The notes under the pieces were generated by a model, which did no database searches, had not been told where the DNA came from, and saw only the letters and a program-made list of their open reading frames with translations. Below are positions 8,513-16,895 of a DNA stretch of 64,000 nt, one piece after another. Origin of the DNA: UBA7434 sp042090785 (GTDB taxonomy: Bacteria > Pseudomonadota > Gammaproteobacteria > Pseudomonadales > UBA7434). Where the stretch lies: contig JBELIP010000011.1 in the NCBI GenBank assembly GCA_042090785.1, positions 1 through 64,000 of the forward strand, read 5' to 3'. The position numbers and the translations under genes were made by a program. The number at the start of each line of letters is the position of its first letter. Positions within the stretch are counted from its first letter, which is position 1.

Positions 8513-10246
8513 CTACTTTATCACCAACCTCAAAGTCTGCAACGCATTCGCTGGCACATCCACTAACGCTAACTGACTACCCACCTGAAGTTGCGTCTTT
8601 ATTGCTTCTTTCGTGGTATTCAATATCTGCACCGTCAACATACCTTCATCATTCACCGTTGCACTGGCATGCAAAGCATCATCCTCTAAACCCTGCAAAT
8701 ACTTATCCGCTTGCACGGCTTTATCACCCGGGCGAATAGTCTGGCTAAGCTGCGATAAAATATAATACAGCGGGGTGTAATAAATATCGCCATTGGCGGT
8801 ATCAATCATAATAGGCGCACCACAAAAGTTGCCAACATGATTCGGCCCGCCATTGCTGTCTAAGACAATGTTCCAATCAATCCAGCCACTCATCCAATGA
8901 TTAAAGCTGACAATAATGTTGCGCGCATAACGATGCACCGGCACATAGATTGGGTGATCTTCTACATTAGGCGCCCACGTGGCAGTGTACGCCCAGTCAG
9001 TTGCATTGGCATTCCACCAAAAGCTGTCGTTATTAAACCAGTTTTCTTCTTGGAATTTTACTGTGTCAATAATGCCACCGGGTGCAGGTTTACCTAAGTC
9101 ATCAATGGTGCCTTCGGTATGAATAATGTCAAAGTCGGGAAACTTGCTATGCACTTTTTGCAGCACATCTTCATACACTTTTTCGGTGGCTTCGTACCAA
9201 TGCACTGCTGAACCATAAACGTATTGTGCGGCTTCTTCGTCACCTAATATGACGTCAGTCCAATGTTCTAAGCCGTCTCGGTTTTGGTCGTAAATAAGCA
9301 ATTTAATATCGTTATGTGCACTGGCCTGTAATTTTGGCCCGAGCAAATCTTTAATAAAATCACGTTGTGTCTCTGGCGTAAAATGCATGCTTTCCCATTG
9401 GCCACTATTACCATGCGGTTCGTTAACCGGAGTCAGCCCCCATAGTTTTACGCCTGCTTGTTGGTATTGATCCAAATAGTTAATGATGTAATCTGCATAG
9501 GCGGCTTCGTACTGTGGCTTTAAGCTGCCGCCGGTGCCTTGATAATCATTTTCTGGCGTGCCTGGAATATACCAAGTATTAATGTCTTTCATCCATGGCG
9601 GTGCGGTCCAAGCCGAGGCGATAATTCTAAAATCTGAATCCGTTTGCTGTTGTTTAATATCCAGTACTTGCTGAATCATCGGCAAAACGTCAAACGATGT
9701 ATCTTTAATGCCAGGATATTGCGTATTGCTAAAGCCGTCTTTATCAACGTCTATAGAAAAATTGTCTAGCGCTGCGTCATCAGCCACTTCTGCATAGGAG
9801 TATTTGCCTTCAACAGAAAAGTCGGTTGAACCAATAGGGGTTCTTGCTAACGCAAAGTTGGCGCCATCTTCTGAATACACATCGCGCATAATTTGGTCGC
9901 GCTGCTCGGTATCAAGATGCGCTAATACAAATGCCGAAGATTCAGTAAAAGAAGAACCTATGCCGGTAATCGTTTGTTTAACAATATCGGGCCGAATAAT
10001 TAAACGCGTGCTTTGCTCATCAGCTGCTGCGGTAGCAAATGCAATATTATTTTTTTCCGCAATCTTGTCGCCACTTTCGCTGGTCACTAAAATTTGCGAA
10101 GTGCTGGTAATGCCATAATCGATTGAAGATGAATCAGAAGCCATGGGTATTGCTGCCTGTTTGCTAGGGTCAGAATCTGTACTGCAGCTTATAAGAGCTG
10201 CGGTTAAAACAATACCGACCAAACTTTGCCAAATATGCATTTGCAT
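8513..10246 (-). CDS. Secreted GH30-family glycosidase lipoprotein
   Basis: 577 residues. The N-terminal signal ends in a lipobox (LISC, cysteine near residue 21), so the protein is probably an outer-membrane lipoprotein. The (beta/alpha)8 domain has the glucosylceramidase-type pattern: QTITGIGSSFTESSAF at the start, SAWTAPPWMKD, the acid/base motif TPVNEPHG, a likely nucleophile in IIHTEGTI, and a late WNIVLDSNGGPNHVGNFC strand. A C-terminal beta domain follows (about residues 490-577). GH30 members cleave beta-glucosides, including glucosylceramide and beta-1,6-glucan; the substrate here is not settled. AGGA lies 8 bases before the ATG, supporting this start over the ATG two codons on. Confidence 0.88.
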   Translation of the reverse strand: MQMHIWQSLVGIVLTAALISCSTDSDPSKQAAIPMASDSSSIDYGITSTSQILVTSESGDKIAEKNNIAFATAAADEQSTRLIIRPDIVKQTITGIGSSFTESSAFVLAHLDTEQRDQIMRDVYSEDGANFALARTPIGSTDFSVEGKYSYAEVADDAALDNFSIDVDKDGFSNTQYPGIKDTSFDVLPMIQQVLDIKQQQTDSDFRIIASAWTAPPWMKDINTWYIPGTPENDYQGTGGSLKPQYEAAYADYIINYLDQYQQAGVKLWGLTPVNEPHGNSGQWESMHFTPETQRDFIKDLLGPKLQASAHNDIKLLIYDQNRDGLEHWTDVILGDEEAAQYVYGSAVHWYEATEKVYEDVLQKVHSKFPDFDIIHTEGTIDDLGKPAPGGIIDTVKFQEENWFNNDSFWWNANATDWAYTATWAPNVEDHPIYVPVHRYARNIIVSFNHWMSGWIDWNIVLDSNGGPNHVGNFCGAPIMIDTANGDIYYTPLYYILSQLSQTIRPGDKAVQADKYLQGLEDDALHASATVNDEGMLTVQILNTTKEAIKTQLQVGSQLALVDVPANALQTLRLVIK

Positions 10247-10613
10247 TCAGTTTTTCCTAATATGTGGGTAAGCTTAAAGCGTTTATTGCCTTTGGCTAAA
10301 AAAAGAGTTGGCAACTATAGCTAATGTGATGTTGAATGTAGAGCCTATTCGGCCTAAAAGCGTCCCGTTTAGACGAAAATCGTTATATTTTAGCTGTAGT
10401 AATAAACAAGGTTTCAAGGGCAGTTTTTAGGGGGGGCGAGGCTGGACAGAGAGAGCTTTTTTAGTGGTATCAAAAAAATCACACATTGATCTAACGGTTC
10501 TTTTTATATTGTTAAAGCCTGATACACTGCGCGCAATGATGATTGAGAAGGGCATTAGCACATCTCTTGAAGTTAAAGATTGAAGTTAAAGATTGAAGTT
10601 AAGGACTGAAGTT
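10247..10613. other. Intergenic region between divergent genes
   Basis: About 365 bases upstream of both the GH30 gene (minus) and the small gene at 10614 (plus). I see no gene. It holds the tandem repeat at 10568-10613 and presumably both promoters, none of which I can place with certainty. Confidence 0.5.
10568..10613 (+). repeat. 13-bp tandem repeat, 3.5 copies
   Basis: Unit TGAAGTTAAAGAT at 10568-10580 and 10581-10593 (identical), then a variant TGAAGTTAAGGAC at 10594-10606 and a partial TGAAGTT that abuts the ATG at 10614. The variant copy supplies the AAGGA used as ribosome binding site. Confidence 0.9.
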
Positions 10614-10826
10614 ATGAACAGATTACAAAAACTAAAAAATGATGTATATACTTTTGAAGAGCTCGACACGTTAGAGCACAATGCAACGAAGCTAGGTGAT
10701 GCGCAAACGCTGAGTTTAATTGAAATTAGTCGTGCTTCTAAAACCGCGAAGGGCGAAAAACGAAAAGAAGTAACCCCCGAAAACGAGACAGCGCGCGCTC
10801 GACGAGACCGTCTTCGTAAGGGCTAA
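10614..10826 (+). CDS. Small basic hypothetical protein
   Basis: 70 residues from ATG 10614, with AAGGA 7 bases upstream inside the tandem repeat. I do not recognise it. It begins MNRLQKLKNDVYTFEELDTLE and ends in a highly charged, lysine/arginine-rich tail (KGEKRKEVTPENETARARRDRLRKG), suggesting nucleic-acid or ribosome contact or simple disorder. No signal peptide or membrane segment. It converges on ureG with 36 bases between. Confidence 0.6.
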   Translation: MNRLQKLKNDVYTFEELDTLEHNATKLGDAQTLSLIEISRASKTAKGEKRKEVTPENETARARRDRLRKG

Positions 10827-10862
10827 TATGTTCGAGCGTTCTTAATATTAAAGCTTTAAATG

Positions 10863-11465
10863 TTAGAGTTCGGCAGTAATAAATCCAATAATCTCTTCAA
10901 CGCCTTGTTTAATTTTTAAATTACTAAACAAAAATGGTTTGTCTTTACGCATTATTTTTGCATCCCTATCCATGACTTCAAGTGATGCGCCGACAATAGG
11001 CGCTAAATCCGTTTTATTAATCAATAATAAATCCGACTTAGTAATACCCGGCCCACCTTTACGTGGGATTTTATCGCCAGCAGAAACGTCAATCACATAA
11101 ATGGTAAAGTCCGATAACTCTGGGCTAAACGTGGCACTTAAATTATCACCGCCACTCTCGACAAAAATAATATCTAAGTTTTCATGCCGTAATTGCAGTT
11201 CATCGATTGCCGCTAAGTTCATAGAGGCATCTTCGCGTATTGCTGTGTGCGGACAGCCACCGGTTTCTACGCCAATAATACGGTCGGCCTCTAAAGCTTC
11301 GTGACGCGTTAAGAATTCTGCATCCTCGTGCGTATAAATATCGTTAGTTACAACGGCAATGTTAAATTTTTCTCGCATGGCGGAACATAACACGCGCAGT
11401 AGGGCTGTCTTGCCTGAACCAACAGGGCCACCAACGCCAACGCGAAGTACTCGTGAGTTGCTCAT
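10863..11465 (-). CDS. ureG: Urease accessory GTPase UreG
   Basis: SIMIBI-class GTPase that drives nickel insertion into apo-urease together with UreD, UreF and UreE. 200 residues, the usual length. The P-loop is GPVGSGKT (about 13-20). Also present are ESGGDNLSATFSP, the metal-linked conserved stretch, and the G-domain segments VIDVSAGDKIPRKGGPGI and NKTDLAP. Last gene of the ureDABCEFG run. The next gene upstream is ureF, 11 bases away. Confidence 0.97.
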   Translation of the reverse strand: MSNSRVLRVGVGGPVGSGKTALLRVLCSAMREKFNIAVVTNDIYTHEDAEFLTRHEALEADRIIGVETGGCPHTAIREDASMNLAAIDELQLRHENLDIIFVESGGDNLSATFSPELSDFTIYVIDVSAGDKIPRKGGPGITKSDLLLINKTDLAPIVGASLEVMDRDAKIMRKDKPFLFSNLKIKQGVEEIIGFITAEL

Positions 11466-11476
11466 ATCTTTTACCT

Positions 11477-12211
11477 CTAAGATCTAAATAATCTTGAATA
11501 TTGGGTTTCGTGATGACTGCTTGCCATGGCCAGCCCTGGCAGTGATGTGCCAATGGCGTCATCGCTAATTGTGAGTGATTGCTTGACGGCGTCTTCGGCT
11601 ACCGGTATTAAAACATCTAAGGCTTTTTGTGCTGTTAATTGACCAAATAACGTGAGCTTAGTAGCGGCGGCTATTTGGTTTTCTAACCATGCCCATGCAT
11701 AACCTAATGCCGCATCATGTGACGGTATTTGCCAATGGTTTGCGGCAATGGCGAACGCTGTGACATAGCTTATTTGGTGTGGCTCATTAATTGTTTTATC
11801 TAACGATACAAATAAGTCTCTGCCTATCGATAAGCCTTTAAGTAAACGTATCATGGCATCGGCAAGTGCGGTGTCGGTTAAGCGTAGCTCATAGGATTCT
11901 CTGCAGGCGAGGATATAACGGTTCCATTCTATAAGTGCAGTCATATCGTGTTGGCTTAGCGCTGAACATTGTCGTTGTAAAACCGGTAAGTCTAGGGTCG
12001 CAACCGACTCGGTTAATTGTACGGCTAACCAATCAATAACATCGTCGCTAGTCGATAACCATTGCGCATCAACCGCCCATTCAAGCCCATGCGAGAACGC
12101 ATAGCCGCCTACGGGTAGGGTGGCGCTGCTTAATTGCAGTAAGCGAAGCAACGATGCATCTGACCTATTTGCTGTCGATGATGTTGATAAAGTATTAGTG
12201 ATGATGGCCAT
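11477..12211 (-). CDS. ureF: Urease accessory protein UreF
   Basis: All-helical urease chaperone that links UreD to UreG during nickel loading. 244 residues from ATG 12211. An upstream TTG-type extension to 12235 is possible, but the ATG has GTGAAG ahead of it and gives a typical length. The family signature LPVGGYAFSHGLEWAV lies near residue 30. The start overlaps the end of ureE by 17 bases, so translation is probably coupled. Confidence 0.93.
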   Translation of the reverse strand: MAIITNTLSTSSTANRSDASLLRLLQLSSATLPVGGYAFSHGLEWAVDAQWLSTSDDVIDWLAVQLTESVATLDLPVLQRQCSALSQHDMTALIEWNRYILACRESYELRLTDTALADAMIRLLKGLSIGRDLFVSLDKTINEPHQISYVTAFAIAANHWQIPSHDAALGYAWAWLENQIAAATKLTLFGQLTAQKALDVLIPVAEDAVKQSLTISDDAIGTSLPGLAMASSHHETQYSRLFRS

Positions 12212-12677
12212 GCGCTTCACTATTTTGGTAAGCACCCGCTTCGGGATTAAAAACAGCTTCTTCGCTTTTGACTTCTAGCCCTAAACGATGCAACAACGCT
12301 TCGAGAACATGGTCGGGTGTTATGCGTAGCCATTGTTCGCCCACTTGTAAACGGACATGACGATTACCAAGGTGATAACAGGCGCGGCTAAATAATTGCC
12401 AATTATCGGTTGATGCTGTAATGACGGATTCTTTTGCGCCAGCAATAGATAAACATTGGCCGCATTCGCTAATGAGTTTATCGCCAATACTTAGCATGTT
12501 GGCACGCTCAAGATAGACGTTAACGTTATAGCCTTTTGTTGACACAGTACGAAAACGTCTTTTTTCTCTTTGTGCATGATCAAGCAATACTTCGTCATTC
12601 GCTGACCGGTCTTGGTCGCTAGCATGAGCGTCGGACAGTCGTTGATGAACAACCAGTGTTTGCGTGTTAGATGTCAT
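12195..12677 (-). CDS. ureE: Urease accessory nickel chaperone UreE
   Basis: Dimeric nickel chaperone that hands Ni(II) to the UreG complex. 160 residues. The N-terminal part (to about 90) is the peptide-binding-like domain. The C-terminal metal-binding domain carries CYHLGNRH and DHVLEALLHRLGL. The tail ends in EAHGHHH, a short histidine tail compared with the long ones of Klebsiella. The first ~35 residues are a charged extension. The gene is 16 bases downstream of ureC and overlaps ureF. Confidence 0.93.
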   Translation of the reverse strand: MTSNTQTLVVHQRLSDAHASDQDRSANDEVLLDHAQREKRRFRTVSTKGYNVNVYLERANMLSIGDKLISECGQCLSIAGAKESVITASTDNWQLFSRACYHLGNRHVRLQVGEQWLRITPDHVLEALLHRLGLEVKSEEAVFNPEAGAYQNSEAHGHHH

Positions 12678-12693
12678 GGTGTTTTATGCCTAT

Positions 12694-14397
12694 TTAAAAT
12701 AATTGATACAGTTGGGCTAACGGAAGTTCGCTCAGCGGTTCGCAAGTGAGTAGCTTGCCATCGGCATGCACTTCATAGGTTTGCGAATTAACCGTTATGT
12801 TAGGCATCCAATGGTTATTCACCATGTCTTCTTTACCAATATTGCGTGTGTTACGACATTCGACTAAACGTCTGTTTAAGCCCAGTTGGGAGCCAATGTC
12901 TGCAGTAATCGCTGCCTTACTGGTAAAGGTAACCGCAGTGTGCGCTGGTGCTTGCCCATAAGCGCCAAACATTTTTCTATAATGCACAGGTTGTGGCGTA
13001 GGAATAGACGCATTAGGGTCGCCCATGGGTGCGGCTGCAATGGCACCGCCTTTAATAATCATGGCCGGTTTAGCGGCAAAAAATGCTGGGCTCCACAGTA
13101 CTAGGTCAGCCATTTTGCCTACGGCAATAGATCCTACGGCGTGATCAATACCGTGGGCAATGGCGGGGTTAATGGTGTACTTAGCAATAAAACGGCGAGC
13201 GCGAAAATTATCATGCCGTTCGTTATCTTCTGGTAATGCCCCACGCTGTAATTTCATTTTATGTGCAGTCTGCCAAGTGCGGGTAATGACTTCGCCCACA
13301 CGACCCATAGCCTGTGAGTCGGAGGCAATCATGCTAAATGCGCCAAGGTCATGCAGTATATCTTCGGCGGCAATGGTTTCTTTACGAATCCGTGAGTCAG
13401 CAAATGCTACGTCTTCTGGAATCGATGAATCGAGGTGGTGACAAACCATAAGCATGTCGAGATGCTCATCAATCGTGTTAGTGGTGTATGGGAGTGTTGG
13501 GTTGGTTGATGACGGCAGTACATTTTTTTCGGCGCAAGCGCGAATAATATCGGGTGCATGACCACCACCAGCCCCTTCGGTATGGTAGGTATGAATGGTG
13601 CGGCCTTTAAATGCGGCTAAGGTGTCATCGACAAAACCCGACTCATTTAAGGTGTCGGTATGAATGGCTACTTGTACATCGTACTCTTCGGCAACCGTTA
13701 AGCAGTTATCGATAGAGGCCGGCGTGGTGCCCCAGTCCTCGTGCAGTTTGAGGCCGCAAGCGCCAGCGGCGAGTTGCTCTTCTAACGCAATGGGTAAGCT
13801 GGCGTTGCCTTTGCCTAAAAAGCCAAAATTCATGGCTAAGTTATCGGTGGCTTGGAGCATTTTACCAATATGCCATGGGCCGGGCGTGCAGGTGGTTGCA
13901 TTGGTGCCAGTAGCGGGGCCTGTGCCGCCACCAATCATGGTGGTTACGCCCGACATCATGGCTTCTTCAATTTGTTGCGGGCAAATAAAATGAATATGTG
14001 CGTCTATGCAGCCGGCAGTTAATATTTTTCCTTCGCCAGCAATAATTTCCGTGCCTGGGCCAATAATAATATCTACGTTATCTTGTATATCGGGGTTGCC
14101 GGCTTTGCCTATACCAAAAATTAAACCATTCTTTATGCCAACATCGGCTTTAACAATACCCCAGTGATCTAAAATAAGTGCATTAGTAATTACGGTATCG
14201 GGTGTTTGACTGCAGCTTAATTGACTTTGCCCCATGCCATCGCGAATGGTTTTACCACCGCCGAATTTCACTTCTTCGCCGTAGTGTGTGTAGTCTTTTT
14301 CTACTTCAATAAAGAGTGCCGTGTCGCCTAAACGAACACGGTCGCCAACAGTTGGGCCAAACATCGATGCATACGCATGACGATTCATCTTAGTCAT
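12694..14397 (-). CDS. ureC: Urease alpha subunit (catalytic)
   Basis: Nickel metallo-hydrolase that splits urea into ammonia and carbamate. 567 residues, the usual length. All active-site residues are visible: H134 and H136 (AHIH), the carbamylated lysine K217 (GLKLHEDWG), H246 (VAIHTDT), H272 (YHTEGAGGGH), the flap C319/H320 (MVCHHLD) and D360 (IASDSQAMG). The start overlaps the ureB stop by one base. Confidence 0.98.
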   Translation of the reverse strand: MTKMNRHAYASMFGPTVGDRVRLGDTALFIEVEKDYTHYGEEVKFGGGKTIRDGMGQSQLSCSQTPDTVITNALILDHWGIVKADVGIKNGLIFGIGKAGNPDIQDNVDIIIGPGTEIIAGEGKILTAGCIDAHIHFICPQQIEEAMMSGVTTMIGGGTGPATGTNATTCTPGPWHIGKMLQATDNLAMNFGFLGKGNASLPIALEEQLAAGACGLKLHEDWGTTPASIDNCLTVAEEYDVQVAIHTDTLNESGFVDDTLAAFKGRTIHTYHTEGAGGGHAPDIIRACAEKNVLPSSTNPTLPYTTNTIDEHLDMLMVCHHLDSSIPEDVAFADSRIRKETIAAEDILHDLGAFSMIASDSQAMGRVGEVITRTWQTAHKMKLQRGALPEDNERHDNFRARRFIAKYTINPAIAHGIDHAVGSIAVGKMADLVLWSPAFFAAKPAMIIKGGAIAAAPMGDPNASIPTPQPVHYRKMFGAYGQAPAHTAVTFTSKAAITADIGSQLGLNRRLVECRNTRNIGKEDMVNNHWMPNITVNSQTYEVHADGKLLTCEPLSELPLAQLYQLF

Positions 14398-14720
14398 TAT
14401 TGATTTACCTGTTTATCTAATGCGCCCATAATTTCACCACGAAAACCATACACCGTGCGCTGGCCGGCAAACTCAACTAGCTTTACGGTACGGTCTTGTC
14501 CAGGTTCAAACCTAACGGCAGTGCCTGATGGAATATCCAAACGGAAGCCACAGGCTTTTTCTCTATCGAGTTTGAGTGCGGGGTTTACTTCATAAAAGTG
14601 GTAGTGCGAACCCACTTGAATAGGGCGGTCGCCGTGATTTTCTACCCGAAGCTCTATAGTGTGGCGACCTGTATTAATTTCAATCTCGCCATCATCAGTT
14701 ATTATTTCACCGGGTTTCAT
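14397..14720 (-). CDS. ureB: Urease beta subunit
   Basis: Small structural subunit of the cytoplasmic (UreABC)3 enzyme. 107 residues, with the family opening MKPGEIITDDGEIEINTGR and the segments GSHYHFYEVNPAL, LDIPSGTAVRFEPG and GFRGEIMG. It overlaps ureC by one base (TAATG), so the two are probably translationally coupled. Confidence 0.97.
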   Translation of the reverse strand: MKPGEIITDDGEIEINTGRHTIELRVENHGDRPIQVGSHYHFYEVNPALKLDREKACGFRLDIPSGTAVRFEPGQDRTVKLVEFAGQRTVYGFRGEIMGALDKQVNQ

Positions 14721-14781
14721 TTATGCCTCGAGCTATTACTGTTTATACGGTTAGTCGGTTCTATTACTGTGGTACTGTGAG

Positions 14782-15084
14782 TTAAATAATAGGGTTGTGT
14801 ACGGTAACGAGCTTTGTGCCGTCTTTAAACGTGGCTTCAACTTGTACTTCTGGAATTAAATCAGCAACGCCATCCATTACTTGGTCAATGTTTAAAATAT
14901 CTCTGCCTTCGCTCATTAATTGAGAGACACTTTTTCCATCGCGTGCGCCTTCCATAATCTCTAGCGTTAAATACGCCATTGCTTCGGGGTAGTTAAGTTT
15001 TAAACCACGGTTGAGTCGACGCTCGGCTAATAATGCGGCGGTAAACACCAGTAACTTGTCTTTTTCTCTTGGCAGTAATTCCAT
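14782..15084 (-). CDS. ureA: Urease gamma subunit
   Basis: Smallest urease subunit, 100 residues, the standard length. Recognised by MELLPREKDKLLVFTAALLAERR, LNYPEAMAYLT and the end VQVEATFKDGTKLVTVHNPI. It lies 61 bases before ureB and 70 bases after ureD. Confidence 0.97.
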   Translation of the reverse strand: MELLPREKDKLLVFTAALLAERRLNRGLKLNYPEAMAYLTLEIMEGARDGKSVSQLMSEGRDILNIDQVMDGVADLIPEVQVEATFKDGTKLVTVHNPII

Positions 15085-15154
15085 TGTTTTTTCTCTTACA
15101 AATTAAATAATTTTTTGCACAAAACTTTTCTATATTTTCCTAAGCGTTAGCGAG

Positions 15155-16057
15155 CTAGGTGAACCATACATTGGGAGAGTAGGCCTCTTTGCCAAGCATT
15201 TCTTGCCGAATAATGGACCACCATTGGGTAAAGTGACGTCTGGCTTGTTCGGCGCTTGTACCTAAATAGCGTCCAACATAAAAATTGCCAAGCCGCGTAA
15301 TACTGACCTGACACTCGCGGTTGCTGTGCGTGGGTTCGGCTCTAAAGCGTTCAAGCTGCGGGTCGCTATGCCGACTTTCTGGATGTGGCTGCTTGGCAAT
15401 AGGCCCAAACACACAAAAGCCGCTAATCATATAATCTTGCATGCCGGCTTTGCTGCTAAGTAAGGCTTGGCGATTTTTTTCGTTGATATGAATTTGGTCA
15501 ACAAACTGTGTTATGCCGTCAACAATAATTTCATAGCGTTGGCGAAAGCTGCCATGTGTGAAGCGTTGATTAATTGCTGGTAAGCCTAAGCTGGTAATCT
15601 CCCAACCACAAAAGCGGCTGCCTGCATTCATATTAACGGTGGTTGATGCTTCAAAGCATGCTTGGTTATGCACAATGGTTTCTAACGGAAACCACTCTAG
15701 CGTGGCATTATCTTGTACATCTAAATGAATTATTTGCCGTTGTACCGGGTTGGCATCTCGCGCGCGATAAACAATAGTAGCGCCTGGTGTCGTTATTAAA
15801 GCGGCAGCGTTGGGCTCAACATCCACTGTCATGGTTAATGTGTCGCCAGAAACAATACCCGCTGGCGGATGAAGTAAATACACATGCGCATGGTCGGGGC
15901 CTTCGGGGTAAAACGGTTTTTGAATATACAGTGGACCGCGATGGTGGCATTGGCTTAAACGTGTGCCGCTTTTGCTCTGCGAAAGTTTAATGGCTATATC
16001 GGCATTCCACGTATCAGCAGTGGCGGGCGGCGACGCTTTTTCTGGCACTGCTAGCAT
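15155..16057 (-). CDS. ureD: Urease accessory protein UreD
   Basis: Scaffold chaperone that binds apo-urease and, with UreF and UreG, delivers nickel. 300 residues. Family segments are RGPLYIQKPFYPEG, LLHPPAGIVSGD, TTPGATIVYRA, LEWFPLETIVHNQA and the FYVGRYLG near the end. AGGTA lies 8 bases before the ATG. First gene of the ureDABCEFG order common in Gammaproteobacteria. Confidence 0.95.
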   Translation of the reverse strand: MLAVPEKASPPATADTWNADIAIKLSQSKSGTRLSQCHHRGPLYIQKPFYPEGPDHAHVYLLHPPAGIVSGDTLTMTVDVEPNAAALITTPGATIVYRARDANPVQRQIIHLDVQDNATLEWFPLETIVHNQACFEASTTVNMNAGSRFCGWEITSLGLPAINQRFTHGSFRQRYEIIVDGITQFVDQIHINEKNRQALLSSKAGMQDYMISGFCVFGPIAKQPHPESRHSDPQLERFRAEPTHSNRECQVSITRLGNFYVGRYLGTSAEQARRHFTQWWSIIRQEMLGKEAYSPNVWFT

Positions 16058-16121
16058 GATTGATTACCTGTTTTTCTTACTCATTCATCTTATTCATTAA
16101 TGCAGTGTTGTAAGAGGGAGC

Positions 16122-16391
16122 CTAAGACGCGATTTTTTTGGCTAATGATTTAACTTGTATGACTTGGTTAAAGATTTTTTTAATCACTTTAGCGAGCACT
16201 AAACCGGCAAGGGCAATAACCGCAATACTCGCGACATGTCCAGCTTCACTTAGCAAGTGGCTAAAGTGACTTGCAATAGATGTTAGCGTGTTAACTTCCG
16301 CATGCTCACCCTTATGAGCGAGCGCCGAGGCAGAACATCCTAGCGTGAATAGTGTTAAAAAATATTGAGTGAATGGATTAAGTGTTTTCAT
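16122..16391 (-). CDS. Small His-containing membrane protein
   Basis: 89 residues from ATG 16391 (MKTLNPF). Not recognised. It has a cleavable-looking signal (hydrophobic to about residue 25, ending SALAH), a short mature N-terminus rich in histidine and acid (HKGEHAE, ASHFSHLLSEAGH) and one transmembrane helix (about 55-73) followed by a basic tail. Its place between fmdB and ureD, on the same strand with spacings of 39 and 64 bases, suggests a role in the urea/amide operon. One possibility is metal handling, since HupE/UreJ nickel proteins also start with a His-rich segment after the signal, but it is far too short to be HupE. Confidence 0.7.
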   Translation of the reverse strand: MKTLNPFTQYFLTLFTLGCSASALAHKGEHAEVNTLTSIASHFSHLLSEAGHVASIAVIALAGLVLAKVIKKIFNQVIQVKSLAKKIAS

Positions 16392-16430
16392 AAATAGCAA
16401 CTCGGTAGCAAGTAGTCAGCTAATTCACCA

Positions 16431-16778
16431 TTAATGGCAAATCATCCATGGGCGTTGTGATGGAAAAATTTTACTGCCATCAGCTAAGAACATTACATTG
16501 CTTTTTTTCGGTTTGGTATGTTCATGACGGCAGCCACGACCATGTTTATGGTCTCGACTCTCGGAGGAGGAGACTATAGGTTCGTGTTTGCTACGTTCAT
16601 TGATGCTATGCGCTTTACGATCTTCTTTTTTCATTGTTAGAAGTTCGGATGGCATCATAATAATTCTTGCACAAAGCACTTTGCAGTGAGGGCAGGGTTG
16701 GGGGTGCTGGTGCTCATCCATTGCGACGAGTTCGTGGAATAGACCATGCTCGGAACATTTGTAATCATACAGTGGCAT
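16431..16778 (-). CDS. fmdB: FmdB-family zinc-ribbon protein
   Basis: 115 residues. The N-terminal 45 residues form the FmdB (CxxC-CxxC) zinc ribbon: MPLYDYKCSEHGLFHEL with a second pair in CPHCK. The rest is a charged, His-rich region (RDHKHGRGCRHEHTKPKK) that could bind metal. FmdB was named from the formamidase cluster of Methylophilus, where it is thought to be regulatory. Its place 117 bases after formamidase fits that. AGGACA precedes the ATG. Confidence 0.85.
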   Translation of the reverse strand: MPLYDYKCSEHGLFHELVAMDEHQHPQPCPHCKVLCARIIMMPSELLTMKKEDRKAHSINERSKHEPIVSSSESRDHKHGRGCRHEHTKPKKSNVMFLADGSKIFPSQRPWMICH

Positions 16779-16853
16779 TGCAGTGTCCTTTTTTTAAAAA
16801 TGTTTTTAAATATATTTTAAAAGGTTTTTTAATGGTGCTTTTTTATTTGAGTT

Positions 16854-16888
16854 AATTAACTGGCAAGCTAAGCACTTGCCAGTTAATT
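16854..16888 (-). promoter_or_regulatory. Perfect hairpin between fmdA and fmdB
   Basis: Arms AATTAACTGGCAAG (16854-16867) and CTTGCCAGTTAATT (16875-16888) are perfectly complementary over 14 bases with a 7-base loop. It lies just after the fmdA stop. No uridine run follows on the minus strand, so it may be an mRNA-stabilising or partly terminating structure that lowers expression of the genes downstream of fmdA. Confidence 0.7.
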
Positions 16889-16895
16889 GCGTCAG

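Noticed and set aside
13160..13993. Plus-strand open frames within ureC
   Set aside because: They lie opposite a gene with all catalytic residues intact and have no protein-like features; shadow frames.
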